Shown here piece by piece: positions 16,495 through 25,463 of a DNA stretch of 64,000 nt. The position numbers were made by a program, and so were the translations under genes. The notes under the pieces were generated by a model. The model ran no database searches. It worked only from the letters and a program-made list of their open reading frames with translations, and had not been told where the DNA came from. The stretch covers positions 58,369-122,368 of the forward strand of contig JAZRVT010000041.1 of the NCBI GenBank assembly GCA_045599325.1, read 5' to 3'. Origin of the DNA: Cacconaster sp045599325. GTDB taxonomy: Bacteria; Bacteroidota; Bacteroidia; Bacteroidales; UBA932. Position 1 is the first letter of the stretch; the number at the start of each line of letters is the position of its first letter.

Positions 16495-18405
16495 ATGTAC
16501 GATAAATTCAAACTTGACGACAAGAGTATGGAAGACCTTGTCGCTATCGCAAAGGGGCTCAATGTGCACCAGCCCGAAAAACTCAGCAAACAGGATCTTA
16601 TTTATGTAATCCTTGACGAGCAGTCCGTGCAGAGCAGCGAAAACCCGGCCAAGAACCGCAAAAGCATAATGAAGAAATCTGAGGAGAAACCCGCGGAGGA
16701 GAAGAAAGCGCCAAAGAAGAGAGGCCCGAAGAAGGGACAGAAACCTTCAGAGCCTGCTGACATTGCTGAAGTGAAGCCTGAGGAGGCGCCGAAGCCGGCC
16801 GCAGAGCAGAAACCTGCAGAAGGGGTTCAGCCGGCAGAGAAGAAGCGCCGCGGCAGACCGAAGAAAGTGAAAGCGGAGGCGGTTCCGGAGGCAGCTCCGG
16901 AAGCTGCGGCCGAGCCCGCTCAGGAGAAGCAGGAGGCAAAGGCCGTGCAGGAAGACACTGTGAAGCAGATGTCTGAGCCTGCAGCTGAGCCGGCTCAGGA
17001 GCAGCCGCAGCAGCAGGAAGGCCAGCAGCAGAAGAAGCGCCAGCGCATCAAGAAGCAGCCTCAACCTCAGCCTCAACCTCAGCCTCAGCCTCAGCCTCAG
17101 CCTCAGATTCAGTCTGAAGGCCAGCAGCAGAACGGCCAGCAGCAGCGTGAGAAGCCTGCCGAGCAGCAGCAGAGACCGCAGAACAACCAGCAGCAGGCCC
17201 CGCGCCAGCCTCAGGAAGCGGCACAGCAGAAGCAGCAGCAGCCTCAGGCGCCGAAACAGCCGAAGTTCGAGTTCGAAGGCATAGTAGAGGCTACCGGCGT
17301 CCTTGAGATAATGCCTGACGGCTACGGTTTCCTCCGTTCATCGGACTACAACTACCTGAACTCCCCTGACGACATCTATGTCTCACAGAGCCAGATCAAG
17401 GCATACGCCCTCAAGACAGGCGACACCATCCTCGGAGAGATCCGTCCTCCGCGTGAAGGCGACAAGTATTTCCCTCTCGTGAAGGTCAACCGCATCAACG
17501 GCCGCTCGCCGGAATTCATCCGCGACCGCGTTCCGTTCGACTTCCTCACCCCGCTCTTCCCGGACGAGAAATTCAACCTCACGGGGCACGGCCACAACAG
17601 CAGCATCTCAATCCGCGTGGTTGATATGTTCACCCCTATCGGAAAAGGCCAGCGCGGACTCATCGTCGCTCAGCCTAAGACAGGTAAGACCGTACTGCTC
17701 AAGGACATAGCAAACGCAATCGCCGACAACCACCCGGAAGTCTATATGATTGTGCTCCTCATCGACGAACGTCCTGAGGAGGTCACCGACATGGAGCGCA
17801 GCGTGAAGGCAGAGGTCATCGCATCAACGTTCGACGAACCTGCAGACCACCACGTCAAGGTGGCCAATATGGTCCTCGAGAAGGCCAAGCGCCTGGTGGA
17901 GTGCGGCCACGACGTAGTCATCCTGCTCGACTCCATCACCCGCCTCGCACGCGCGTTCAACACCGTCCAGCCTGCATCAGGCAAGGTTCTTTCCGGCGGT
18001 GTCGACGCCAACGCCCTCCACAAGCCTAAGAGATTCTTCGGTGCCGCCCGCAACATCGAGAACGGCGGGTCGCTCACAATCCTCGCCACAGCGCTCACGG
18101 AGACCGGCTCCAAGATGGACGACGTGATCTTCGAGGAATTCAAGGGTACGGGCAACCTGGAGCTCCAGCTCGACCGCAAGCTCTCCAACCGCCGCATATT
18201 CCCGGCAGTGGACGTCACCCTCAGCTCGACGCGCCGCGACGACCTGCTTTACAGCCCTGAGTACATCAACCGCATCTGGGTGCTCCGCAACTACCTGGCC
18301 GATATGAACTCCGTGGAAGCCATGGAATTCATCAAGACAAGGATGGAGAAGACCATCAGCAACGACGAATTCCTGATCTCAATGAACGGAGATGCTCTGA
18401 AGTAA
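16495..18405 (+). CDS. rho: Transcription termination factor Rho with long disordered insertion
   Basis: A 636-residue protein (E. coli Rho has 419). Rho N-domain at about 10-43 (MEDLVAIAKGLNVHQPEKLS). Residues about 55-258 are a low-complexity Lys/Glu/Pro/Ala- then Gln/Pro-rich insertion. The RNA-binding cold-shock domain starts at about 260 (GVLEIMPDGYGFLRS). The RecA-like motor has Walker A AQPKTGKT at about 392-399 and LLIDERPEEVTDM. This insertion type is known for Bacteroides Rho, where it supports condensate formation. It carries a six-base coding repeat (CCTCAG/CCTCAA). It has its own promoter and an intrinsic terminator at 18426-18470. Confidence 0.97.
   Translation: MYDKFKLDDKSMEDLVAIAKGLNVHQPEKLSKQDLIYVILDEQSVQSSENPAKNRKSIMKKSEEKPAEEKKAPKKRGPKKGQKPSEPADIAEVKPEEAPKPAAEQKPAEGVQPAEKKRRGRPKKVKAEAVPEAAPEAAAEPAQEKQEAKAVQEDTVKQMSEPAAEPAQEQPQQQEGQQQKKRQRIKKQPQPQPQPQPQPQPQPQIQSEGQQQNGQQQREKPAEQQQRPQNNQQQAPRQPQEAAQQKQQQPQAPKQPKFEFEGIVEATGVLEIMPDGYGFLRSSDYNYLNSPDDIYVSQSQIKAYALKTGDTILGEIRPPREGDKYFPLVKVNRINGRSPEFIRDRVPFDFLTPLFPDEKFNLTGHGHNSSISIRVVDMFTPIGKGQRGLIVAQPKTGKTVLLKDIANAIADNHPEVYMIVLLIDERPEEVTDMERSVKAEVIASTFDEPADHHVKVANMVLEKAKRLVECGHDVVILLDSITRLARAFNTVQPASGKVLSGGVDANALHKPKRFFGAARNIENGGSLTILATALTETGSKMDDVIFEEFKGTGNLELQLDRKLSNRRIFPAVDVTLSSTRRDDLLYSPEYINRIWVLRNYLADMNSVEAMEFIKTRMEKTISNDEFLISMNGDALK
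17059..17106 (+). repeat. Hexanucleotide repeat encoding (Pro-Gln)n in rho
   Basis: About eight copies of CCTCAG/CCTCAA encode an uninterrupted Pro-Gln run in the disordered part of Rho. Such a repeat can change length by slippage without shifting frame. Confidence 0.85.
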
Positions 18406-18858
18406 GGACTCGGCGTCCTTCTTTGAAACCCTGCAGGAGATGGCGAACAGAGCCCTCCTTGCAGGGTTTTCTGCTGATATGACAACAATGGAGGTGATTT
18501 CGTTGCCCTCCCTCCTGACATAGACCTCGGGCACTGTGCCGGCCTTGTCTGCGATATTCACCCTGACATAGGGGGATTTCGAGCAGACGGCACGCCTGCT
18601 GGCGATGAACGCCGAGGCCTCAGTCTCGCCTGCAGAACTGAAATCACACATCTCCACCTCGGAGACGTGCAGTCTGTCCAGCATCTCGCGCTGGCTCCTG
18701 TCAAGCGTCATCTTGGCGACTCTCAGGGTCACGCCCTTGAGGACCACTGTCTTTACGTTACCCTTTGAAGAAGGCGCGCCTGCCTCCGCCAGGGGGGCCG
18801 CAAATGAGAGGACGGCGAGCGCCGCCAACAGAGAGACAAGGCTTCTGAACAATTTCAT
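18379..18858 (-). CDS. Small secreted protein, possibly DUF4252-like
   Basis: 159 residues. Signal peptide LFRSLVSLLAALAVLSFAAPLAEA, then a mature region of about 130 residues. The C-terminal half has the pattern VYVRREGNEITSIVVIS followed by a hydrophobic strand and a final helix. This loosely resembles DUF4252 proteins of Bacteroidota; the assignment is weak. Its last 27 bases overlap the 3' end of convergent rho, and its coding sequence contains rho's terminator hairpin. The next gene upstream on the strand (PhzF-like) ends 64 bases away. Confidence 0.65.
   Translation of the reverse strand: MKLFRSLVSLLAALAVLSFAAPLAEAGAPSSKGNVKTVVLKGVTLRVAKMTLDRSQREMLDRLHVSEVEMCDFSSAGETEASAFIASRRAVCSKSPYVRVNIADKAGTVPEVYVRREGNEITSIVVISAENPARRALFAISCRVSKKDAESLLQSISVH
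18426..18470 (+). terminator. Intrinsic terminator of rho
   Basis: Perfect 10-bp arms AAACCCTGCA (18426-18435) and TGCAGGGTTT (18460-18469), extended inward by GGAG/CTCC pairing, followed by a short T-rich stretch. It begins 20 bases after the rho stop and lies inside the convergent small secreted gene. The symmetrical stem could also act on the other strand. Confidence 0.65.
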
Positions 18859-18922
18859 AAGATCGTTTTTGCCGCAAAGGAAATCAAATGCGGCTTCAGA
18901 TAAAAACTCCGTGATTGAATTC

Positions 18923-19684
18923 TCAGACCTTTTCAGCCCTTCCTGAGATGAAAACCCTCTCTCCGGCATCCTCGCAGAAGAGGACTCCGCCCGATTCAGA
19001 GAGCTGTCTCGCGGTCATACTCTTCTTCCCCAGCCTGCGGCTCCAGTAAGGAGTCAGGGAGCAATGCGCCGATCCGGTCACAGGGTCCTCCAGGATAGTA
19101 GCCTGAGGGGTGAAGAAGCGGGATACGAAATCGCACTCCCTGCCGGGAGCCGTCACTATCACTCCTCCCGGGTCAAGGCATATACGGTCGAAGAGCGGAC
19201 GGTCAATCTGCATCTGCTCGATTTTCTCCTGGGAATCATACAGCAGCACATAGTCCCTTGCCTTCGACACTTCCAGAGGCTTGAAGGAGAGGGCTTCGAA
19301 TATCTCCTCCGGCAGCACGGCGGACTCCGGCATCCTTGAAGGGAAATCAAGCGTCAGCAGGCCGTCGCGGGAGACCCTGACTCTCACCTCGCCGCTCGCG
19401 GTATCGAAAATGACATCGTCGGGGACATATCTGAAGATGGAGGAGATGGCATAGGCGGCCGCCATAGTGGCGTGTCCGCAAAGGTCCATCTCAATGTCCG
19501 GGGTGAACCATCTGAGTGCGAAGCGCTCACCCTTTCTGACGAAGAACGCGGTCTCCGGCAGAGCGGCATCCTTGGCCAGCTGCAGCATCTCACTGTCGGG
19601 GAGCCAGCTGTCAAGCTCTATGACACAGGCGCGGTTCCCTCCTGCCCCGTCACCGACGAATGCGTCAACGTAGTGGCGTGTCAT
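18923..19684 (-). CDS. PhzF family epimerase/isomerase-like protein
   Basis: A 253-residue protein with the PhzF duplicated hot-dog-like fold. Motifs: VDAFVGDGAGGNRACV, LPETAFF (catalytic Glu), MDLCGHATMAAAY and DPVTGSAHCSLTPYW. PhzF relatives catalyse acid/base isomerisations; outside phenazine clusters the substrate is usually unknown, and no phenazine genes are seen. The ATG at 19684 is one base after the stop of the upstream M20 dipeptidase gene, so the two are probably co-transcribed. Confidence 0.88.
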   Translation of the reverse strand: MTRHYVDAFVGDGAGGNRACVIELDSWLPDSEMLQLAKDAALPETAFFVRKGERFALRWFTPDIEMDLCGHATMAAAYAISSIFRYVPDDVIFDTASGEVRVRVSRDGLLTLDFPSRMPESAVLPEEIFEALSFKPLEVSKARDYVLLYDSQEKIEQMQIDRPLFDRICLDPGGVIVTAPGRECDFVSRFFTPQATILEDPVTGSAHCSLTPYWSRRLGKKSMTARQLSESGGVLFCEDAGERVFISGRAEKV

Positions 19685-19685
19685 A

Positions 19686-21032
19686 TCAGAAATATTTGTA
19701 GAACAGGGCAATGGACTCCATCCCCTTGTAGAACTGGTCAAGCAGGTAGCTCTCGTTCGGAGAGTGGATGCAGTCACGTTCCAGTCCGAACCCCATCAGC
19801 AGAGGGTCGGCGTTGAGAGCACGCTGCATCTCGGCCAGGATGGCGATGCTTCCGCCGCCGCGGCTTGGCACAGGCTCGATGCCGTAGACCTCCTCCATCG
19901 CCCTGGCGGCAGCCCTGTAGGCCGGAGAGGAGATCGGAATCAGGAACCCGTCGCCGCCGTGCTTCTCCTCGACCTCGACCTTGACGCCCTTCGGGGCGAT
20001 TGACTTGAAGTGGCGGGCGAAGAGCTTCGCTATGGTGTGCGAATCCTGGTTCGGCACAAGTCTCATTGAAATCTTCGCGTGGGCTTCGCTCGGTATGACG
20101 GTCTTGGAGCCTTCTGCGATGTAACCGCCCCAGATGCCGTTGACGTCGAGGCAGGGCCTGATGCCGGTGCGCTCGAGAGTGGTGTAGCCCTTCTCGCCAG
20201 TGAGCGCCTTCACGCCGATGCTCTCCATATACTCCTTGGCGTCATACGGAGCACGGCCTATCATCTTCCTCTCTTTGCGGCTGAGCTCCACGACGTCATC
20301 GTAGAAGCCCTTGATGGTGATATGCCCCTCGTCGTCAATCAGAGATGCTATCATCTTGCAGAGGGTGTTGAGCGGATTGAACACCGCTCCGCCGTAGTGG
20401 CCTGAGTGAAGGTCCTTGTCGGGGCCGGTCAGCTTGACCTCCATATAGGTGATGCCCCTCATACCGCAGTTGATGGACGGCACCTTGTCGGAGATCATCG
20501 TCGTGTCGGAGACGAGTATGACATCGCACGCGAGGAGTTTCCTGTGGGTCCTTATCCACTCTGAGAGGGATGCGGAGCCGACCTCCTCCTCTCCTTCTAT
20601 GATGAACTTTATGTTGTGGCGGAGCCTGCCTTCCCGGACAAGATACTCCAGGGCCTTGATATGCATGAATGTCTGCCCCTTGTCATCGTTGGCGCCGCGG
20701 CCCCAGATGGCCCCGTCGTGGACCTCCGGCTCGAAAGGGTCTGAATTCCAGAGCTCTATCGGGTCTACCGGCATCACGTCATAATGGCCGTATACAAGCA
20801 CTGTCGGTGCGGCCGGGTCGAATTTTTTCTCCGCATAGACCACCGGGTTGCCGGAGGTGGGATATACTGCAGCGGTGTCGGCGCCGGCCTCTTTCAGAAG
20901 TTCGGCGAGCCTTTCTGCGCAGCGCGCCATATCAGGCTTGCGCTCGGCAAGGGAGCTGATGGAAGGGATTCTCATCACTGAGAAGAGTTCCTCAAGGAAT
21001 CTCTCACTGTTTTTCTCTATGTATTGCTTCAT
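19686..21032 (-). CDS. M20 family dipeptidase (zinc)
   Basis: A 448-residue cytosolic peptidase. Metal and catalytic motifs: VLVYGHYDVMPVDP, WGRGANDDKGQ, IIEGEEEVGS and DTTMISDKVPSINCGMRG; also PDKDLHSGHYGG, typical of the CNDP/DapE-like dipeptidase branch. It is distinct from PepD at 9.4-10.8 kb. It heads a minus-strand unit with the PhzF-like gene and is divergent from tig. Confidence 0.92.
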   Translation of the reverse strand: MKQYIEKNSERFLEELFSVMRIPSISSLAERKPDMARCAERLAELLKEAGADTAAVYPTSGNPVVYAEKKFDPAAPTVLVYGHYDVMPVDPIELWNSDPFEPEVHDGAIWGRGANDDKGQTFMHIKALEYLVREGRLRHNIKFIIEGEEEVGSASLSEWIRTHRKLLACDVILVSDTTMISDKVPSINCGMRGITYMEVKLTGPDKDLHSGHYGGAVFNPLNTLCKMIASLIDDEGHITIKGFYDDVVELSRKERKMIGRAPYDAKEYMESIGVKALTGEKGYTTLERTGIRPCLDVNGIWGGYIAEGSKTVIPSEAHAKISMRLVPNQDSHTIAKLFARHFKSIAPKGVKVEVEEKHGGDGFLIPISSPAYRAAARAMEEVYGIEPVPSRGGGSIAILAEMQRALNADPLLMGFGLERDCIHSPNESYLLDQFYKGMESIALFYKYF

Positions 21033-21063
21033 TGACTTTGTGTTTGTTACGTTACCTGTCTTA

Positions 21064-21092
21064 CAAAGATAGGATAATTTTCACTATCTTTG
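21064..21092. promoter_or_regulatory. Back-to-back promoters of the M20 dipeptidase and tig, forming a palindrome
   Basis: CAAAGATA at 21064-21071 is a minus-strand TATCTTTG box (dipeptidase); TATCTTTG at 21085-21092 is the plus-strand box (tig). Together they make a 9-bp inverted repeat (CAAAGATAG / CTATCTTTG) around 11 bases, so the two -7 elements face away from each other with little room between. Confidence 0.55.
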
Positions 21093-21138
21093 CAGACTTA
21101 TAGTATAACTATAAAAGAAATAATAATTACAATCATAT

Positions 21139-22461
21139 ATGAAAGCAACTCAGAAGAAAGTCGACGATCTCAATCTGACCGTCACCATCTCCCTCGACAA
21201 GAGCGACTGGGAAGAACCACGCAAGAAAAAGTTGAACGAATTCCGCCGCAGCGCAGACCTCAAGGGCTTCCGCAGAGGAATGGCCCCTGCATCACTCATT
21301 GAGCGCCTCTACGGCAAGCAGGCCCTCGGCGAGACAGTCAACAGGCTCGTCGCTGACAAGCTCGACGACTTCATCACATCAAAGAAGCTCAATATCCTCG
21401 GCGAACCGCTGCCAAGCGAGAAGGAGGACAAGAACGACTGGGAGAACCCTGACAAGTTTTCATTCAGCTTCGATATGGCCATCGCTCCGGAAATCAACGT
21501 CGCCGTGTCAGCAGAGGACAAGATCCCTTACTATACCGTAAAGGCAACCCCTGAGGCAGTAGCAAGCTACAAGGAGGGCCTCCTCAAGCAGTACGGACAG
21601 CTCGCAAGCGCAGACGAGGCGAAGGAAGACGACTTCATCATCGCTGACTTCGAGGCAGACGGACAGAAGATCGAAGGCTCATACGTGGCGCTCCGCAGCA
21701 TCACCGACGCAGAAGTGAAGAAGAGCTTCGTCGGCCTGAAGAAGGATGCTGAGATGACCGTCGACATCGCAAAGACCTTCACCAACGAGACTGACCGTGC
21801 AGCGATGTTCAAGGTGAAGAAGGAAGAGCTCGCAGGACTCCCTGCAGAGTGGAAGATGACCGTCAAGGACGTGAAGACTTTCGTGAACGCCCCTATGGAG
21901 CAGGCAACCTTCGACCAGATCTTCGGTGAAGGCGTATGCAAGGATGAGGCGGAGTTCAACCGGAAGGTCGAGGAGCGTCTCCAGGCCGACTACTCACAGG
22001 AGAGCGACTACCGCTTTATGATTGACGCGAAGGAATTCTATATCAGCAAGGCCGCTGTCGAGCTTCCTGACGCATTCATGAAGCGCTGGCTCCTCGCCGC
22101 CAACGAAGGCAAGTTCACAATGGAGGACATCGAGAAGGAATACGGCCTCTTCGCAAAGGACTTCCGCTGGAACATGGTCCGCGGCAAGATAATGAAGGAC
22201 AATGACCTCAAGGTAGAGAAAGATGACATAATGAAGCAGGCCAAGTCCCTCGTGGCATACCAGTATGCAATGTACGGGATGCAGAACGTTCCTGACCAGT
22301 TCCTCGAGGAGGGTGCGAAGAAGGTGCTTGAGGACCGCCAGCAGGCCGACCGCATCATCGAGAAGGTCGAGGACGACGTCGCCCTTACATTCGTGCGCAG
22401 GAATGCGACAATCGAGAACAAGGAAATCACTCTTGAAGAACTCCACGAACTCACAAAATAA
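21139..22461 (+). CDS. tig: Trigger factor (ribosome-associated chaperone)
   Basis: A 440-residue protein. The N-terminal ribosome-binding domain includes FRRSADLKGFRRGMAP (the loop equivalent of GFRxGKxP) and a conserved VADKLDDFI region. A central PPIase-like part and a helical C-terminal arm domain follow, ending in LEELHELTK. The loop has GMAP where most family members have GKVP. It is followed 6 bases later by clpP, the common tig-clpP-clpX order. Confidence 0.93.
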   Translation: MKATQKKVDDLNLTVTISLDKSDWEEPRKKKLNEFRRSADLKGFRRGMAPASLIERLYGKQALGETVNRLVADKLDDFITSKKLNILGEPLPSEKEDKNDWENPDKFSFSFDMAIAPEINVAVSAEDKIPYYTVKATPEAVASYKEGLLKQYGQLASADEAKEDDFIIADFEADGQKIEGSYVALRSITDAEVKKSFVGLKKDAEMTVDIAKTFTNETDRAAMFKVKKEELAGLPAEWKMTVKDVKTFVNAPMEQATFDQIFGEGVCKDEAEFNRKVEERLQADYSQESDYRFMIDAKEFYISKAAVELPDAFMKRWLLAANEGKFTMEDIEKEYGLFAKDFRWNMVRGKIMKDNDLKVEKDDIMKQAKSLVAYQYAMYGMQNVPDQFLEEGAKKVLEDRQQADRIIEKVEDDVALTFVRRNATIENKEITLEELHELTK

Positions 22462-22467
22462 CGTTTT

Positions 22468-23154
22468 ATGAACGAATTTGAGAAATACGCCATCAAGGAC
22501 CGCGGAATAAGCTCCCTGACCCTTCACCGGTTCAACTCGATCCAGTCGAGCTATATGAACCCTATGATCATCGAAGAGCGCCAGCTCAACGTAGCTCAGA
22601 TGGACGTCTTCTCACGCCTGATGATGGACCGCATCATCTTCCTGGGATGCCCTGTGACAGATGATGTGGCCAATATCATCCAGGCCCAGCTCCTCTTCCT
22701 GGAGAGCTCGGATCCGAAGGCAGACATCATGCTCTACATCAACTCCCCGGGCGGAAGCGTCTATGACGGCTTCGGCATCTACGACACAATGCAGAGCGTC
22801 CAGCCAGACGTGGCAACCATCTGCACAGGCCTCGCAGCCTCTATGGCATCCGTGCTCCTTGCAGCAGGACAGAAGGGCAAGCGCTCCATCCTCCCGCACT
22901 CAAGAGTGATGATCCACCAGCCTCTCGGCGGCGCCGAGGGACAGGCATCCGACATTGAGATCACCGCGCGTGAGATACTCAAGGTCAAGGAGGAACTTTT
23001 CGGAATCCTCGCCAGCCACACAGGCAAGAGCATCGGACAGATTGCCGCCGACTCCGACAGGGACCACTGGATGACCGCTCCGGAAGCGCTCGAGTACGGT
23101 ATTGTTGACCGCATTGTCGAAAAGAAGAAGAGAGATGGCAAAGAAGAAAAGTAA
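22468..23154 (+). CDS. clpP: ATP-dependent Clp protease proteolytic subunit
   Basis: A 228-residue serine protease. Catalytic Ser in GLAASMASVLL, His in RVMIHQPLGG and Asp in the DSDRDHWMTAPEAL block. It forms the tetradecameric chamber used by ClpX. The C-terminus is Lys-rich (VEKKKRDGKEEK) because it overlaps the first 20 bases of clpX. Confidence 0.97.
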   Translation: MNEFEKYAIKDRGISSLTLHRFNSIQSSYMNPMIIEERQLNVAQMDVFSRLMMDRIIFLGCPVTDDVANIIQAQLLFLESSDPKADIMLYINSPGGSVYDGFGIYDTMQSVQPDVATICTGLAASMASVLLAAGQKGKRSILPHSRVMIHQPLGGAEGQASDIEITAREILKVKEELFGILASHTGKSIGQIAADSDRDHWMTAPEALEYGIVDRIVEKKKRDGKEEK

Positions 23155-24397
23155 AGACGAGGAGAAGGAACTCGACCATTGCGCGTTCTGCGGCAGAAGC
23201 GAAGAAGAGGTTGACCTTCTGATCTCGGCCGGTGAAGTCTCCATCTGCTCGGACTGCGCTATGGCAGCATACGAGTATTCCCGCGAAGCCCTCAACCCGA
23301 GCGGAAACTCCACCATCAAGAGCAACGGCAAGATCGTGGGCGAGGCCAAGCTCTTCAAGCCGGCGGAGATAAAGGCGTTCCTCGACCAGTATGTCATCGG
23401 ACAGGACGAGGCGAAGAAGTTCCTCGCCGTGGCGGTCTACAACCACTACAAGAGAATACAGCTCAAGGACGACCTGGTTGAGAAATCCAACATCCTGATG
23501 GTCGGTCCGACAGGCACCGGCAAGACCCTGCTCGCCAGGACCATCGCCAAGATGCTCAACGTGCCGTTCGCCATCGTCGACGCCACTGTCCTCACTGAGG
23601 CCGGATATGTCGGCGAAGATGTGGAGAGCATCCTCACCAGGCTCCTCCAGGACGCCGACTACGATGTCAGCAAGGCTGAGAAGGGCATCGTCTTCATCGA
23701 CGAGATTGACAAGATCGCACGCAAGAGCGACAATCCTTCCATCACAAGGGACGTCTCCGGAGAGGGTGTCCAGCAGGCCCTGCTGAAGATCCTTGAAGGT
23801 TCGATAGTCAATGTCCCTCCTCAGGGAGGCCGCAAGCACCCGGAGCAGAAGTTCGTCTCTGTCAACACGGAGAACATACTCTTCATCTGCGGCGGCGCAT
23901 TCGAGGGGATCGACCGTCACATAGCCCAGAGGCTCAACACCCAGGTGATAGGATACGGGGCACGCGAGAGGCACGACACCATCGACACCGACAACCTCAT
24001 CCAGTACATCGCCCCTCAGGACCTCCGCGCATACGGACTCATCCCTGAGATCATAGGACGTCTGCCGGTGCTCTGCCACCTCAACCCGCTCGACCGCCCT
24101 ACCCTCCTTGCAATCCTCACCCGCCCGAAGAACGCACTTGTCAAGCAGTACAAGGAACTCTTCGCGCTCGACGGCATAAAGCTGAACGTCAAGGACGAAG
24201 TGCTTGAATTCATCGTCGACACCGCCATCCAGTACAAGCTCGGTGCACGCGGTCTGAGAGCCATCTGCGAGGCAATAATGACCGACGCGATGTTCGATGC
24301 GCCGACGAGCAACCGCAAGACCCTGACCATCAATCTCCAGTATGCCAAGGAGAAGGTCGAGAGGTTCGCGGGCAAAATGATGGGTCTTCAGGACTAA
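23135..24397 (+). CDS. clpX: ATP-dependent Clp protease ATP-binding subunit ClpX
   Basis: A 420-residue AAA+ unfoldase. The N-terminal zinc finger is CAFCGRSEEE...CSDC (residues about 15-41). Walker A is GPTGTGKT, Walker B IVFIDEID, with GYVGEDVES and the pore/IGF region. The start MAKKKSKDEE at 23135 lies within the end of clpP. An in-frame TTG/ATG-like region further upstream is inside clpP and less likely. Confidence 0.97.
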   Translation: MAKKKSKDEEKELDHCAFCGRSEEEVDLLISAGEVSICSDCAMAAYEYSREALNPSGNSTIKSNGKIVGEAKLFKPAEIKAFLDQYVIGQDEAKKFLAVAVYNHYKRIQLKDDLVEKSNILMVGPTGTGKTLLARTIAKMLNVPFAIVDATVLTEAGYVGEDVESILTRLLQDADYDVSKAEKGIVFIDEIDKIARKSDNPSITRDVSGEGVQQALLKILEGSIVNVPPQGGRKHPEQKFVSVNTENILFICGGAFEGIDRHIAQRLNTQVIGYGARERHDTIDTDNLIQYIAPQDLRAYGLIPEIIGRLPVLCHLNPLDRPTLLAILTRPKNALVKQYKELFALDGIKLNVKDEVLEFIVDTAIQYKLGARGLRAICEAIMTDAMFDAPTSNRKTLTINLQYAKEKVERFAGKMMGLQD

Positions 24398-24415
24398 GCG
24401 TCCGGACTCTGCACA

Positions 24416-24943
24416 ATGAAAATCCTGCTGCAGCTCTTCTGGAGTTTCTTCAAGATAGGCGCTTTCACCTTCGGAAGCGGCTACGCGATGATCCCTATGA
24501 TAGAGAGAGAGGTGGTCGACCGCAAGAAGTGGTTCGACAGGGAGGATTTCTACAACCAGTTCACCCTGGCGCAGTCCGCCCCCGGCCCGTTCGCCCTCAA
24601 CACAGCAGTATTCGTGGGATACAGGCTGAAGGGATGGTGGGGTTCGCTCGCCGCAGTGCTGGGAGCAGTCCTCCCCTCCTTCACCATCATCCTGCTGATA
24701 GCAGTATATCTGACCGGCTTCCGAGGCAACAGCTACGTGGAGGCCGCCTTCAAGGGCATAAGGCCTGCGGTCATCGCTCTGATAGCAGTGCCGTTCGTCA
24801 ATATGCTCAAGAAGTTGAAGTGGTATTTCATCATCCTTGCGGTAGCTGTGGCGCTCGTCATCTGCTGGTGCGGTGTCTCCCCGATATGGTTCATCCTGAG
24901 CGGCGGCATCATAGGGCTTGTTCTTAGTTTCTGGGAAAAATGA
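24416..24943 (+). CDS. Chromate transporter family protein, first half-size subunit
   Basis: 175 residues, hydrophobic, a single ChrA (CHR) domain: FKIGAFTFGSGYAMIPMIEREVV and QSAPGPFALNTAVFVGYRLKG are the family motifs. Short CHR proteins work as pairs; the second follows with an ATGA overlap. The real substrate may be chromate or another anion. It starts 18 bases after clpX. Confidence 0.88.
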   Translation: MKILLQLFWSFFKIGAFTFGSGYAMIPMIEREVVDRKKWFDREDFYNQFTLAQSAPGPFALNTAVFVGYRLKGWWGSLAAVLGAVLPSFTIILLIAVYLTGFRGNSYVEAAFKGIRPAVIALIAVPFVNMLKKLKWYFIILAVAVALVICWCGVSPIWFILSGGIIGLVLSFWEK

Positions 24944-25461
24944 TCTACCTTCAGCTGTTCCTTTCATTCCTGAAGATCGGGTTCTTCGGTTTCGGCGGCG
25001 GATATGCGATGCTTTCGCTCATCCAGAGCGAGACCGTGGTGCGCCACCCCTGGCTCACCAGCACCCAGCTTGCCGACATCGTCGCCGTCTCCCAGATGAC
25101 CCCGGGGCCTATCGCCATCAACAGCGCCACCTATGTAGGCTACACTGTGACCGGCAACATCTGGGGCTCGATGCTCGCAACGACCGCCGTCAGCCTGCCG
25201 CCGCTGACACTTATGGTGCTGATCACCATCTTCTATACGAAGCTGCGCGGCAACCGTCATCTTGAAGGGGCCCTCGGCTGGATGAAGCCGATGATGGCCG
25301 GGATGATAGGAGCGGCCGCCCTTATGTTCTTCAACCGCGAGACCTTCATCGACTGGAAGAGCGCGGTGATCTTCGTCTCCTGCTTCGCGGCGACCTGGAA
25401 GAAGGTCGACCCGATACTTCTGATCGTGCTCGCCGCCATCGCCGGCATATTACTCTACTGA
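24940..25461 (+). CDS. Chromate transporter family protein, second half-size subunit
   Basis: 173 residues with the same CHR motifs as its neighbour: FLKIGFFGFGGGYAMLSLIQSE and SQMTPGPIAINSATYVGYTVTG. It is translationally coupled to the first half by ATGA. Family knowledge: such pairs form a heteromer with opposite topologies. The nitroreductase gene starts 2 bases downstream. Confidence 0.88.
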   Translation: MIYLQLFLSFLKIGFFGFGGGYAMLSLIQSETVVRHPWLTSTQLADIVAVSQMTPGPIAINSATYVGYTVTGNIWGSMLATTAVSLPPLTLMVLITIFYTKLRGNRHLEGALGWMKPMMAGMIGAAALMFFNRETFIDWKSAVIFVSCFAATWKKVDPILLIVLAAIAGILLY

Positions 25462-25463
25462 TT

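Noticed and set aside
22985..24967. 660-codon minus-strand open frame opposite clpP/clpX.
   Set aside because: It is an antisense shadow of GC-rich coding sequence; clpX and clpP are unambiguous on the plus strand.
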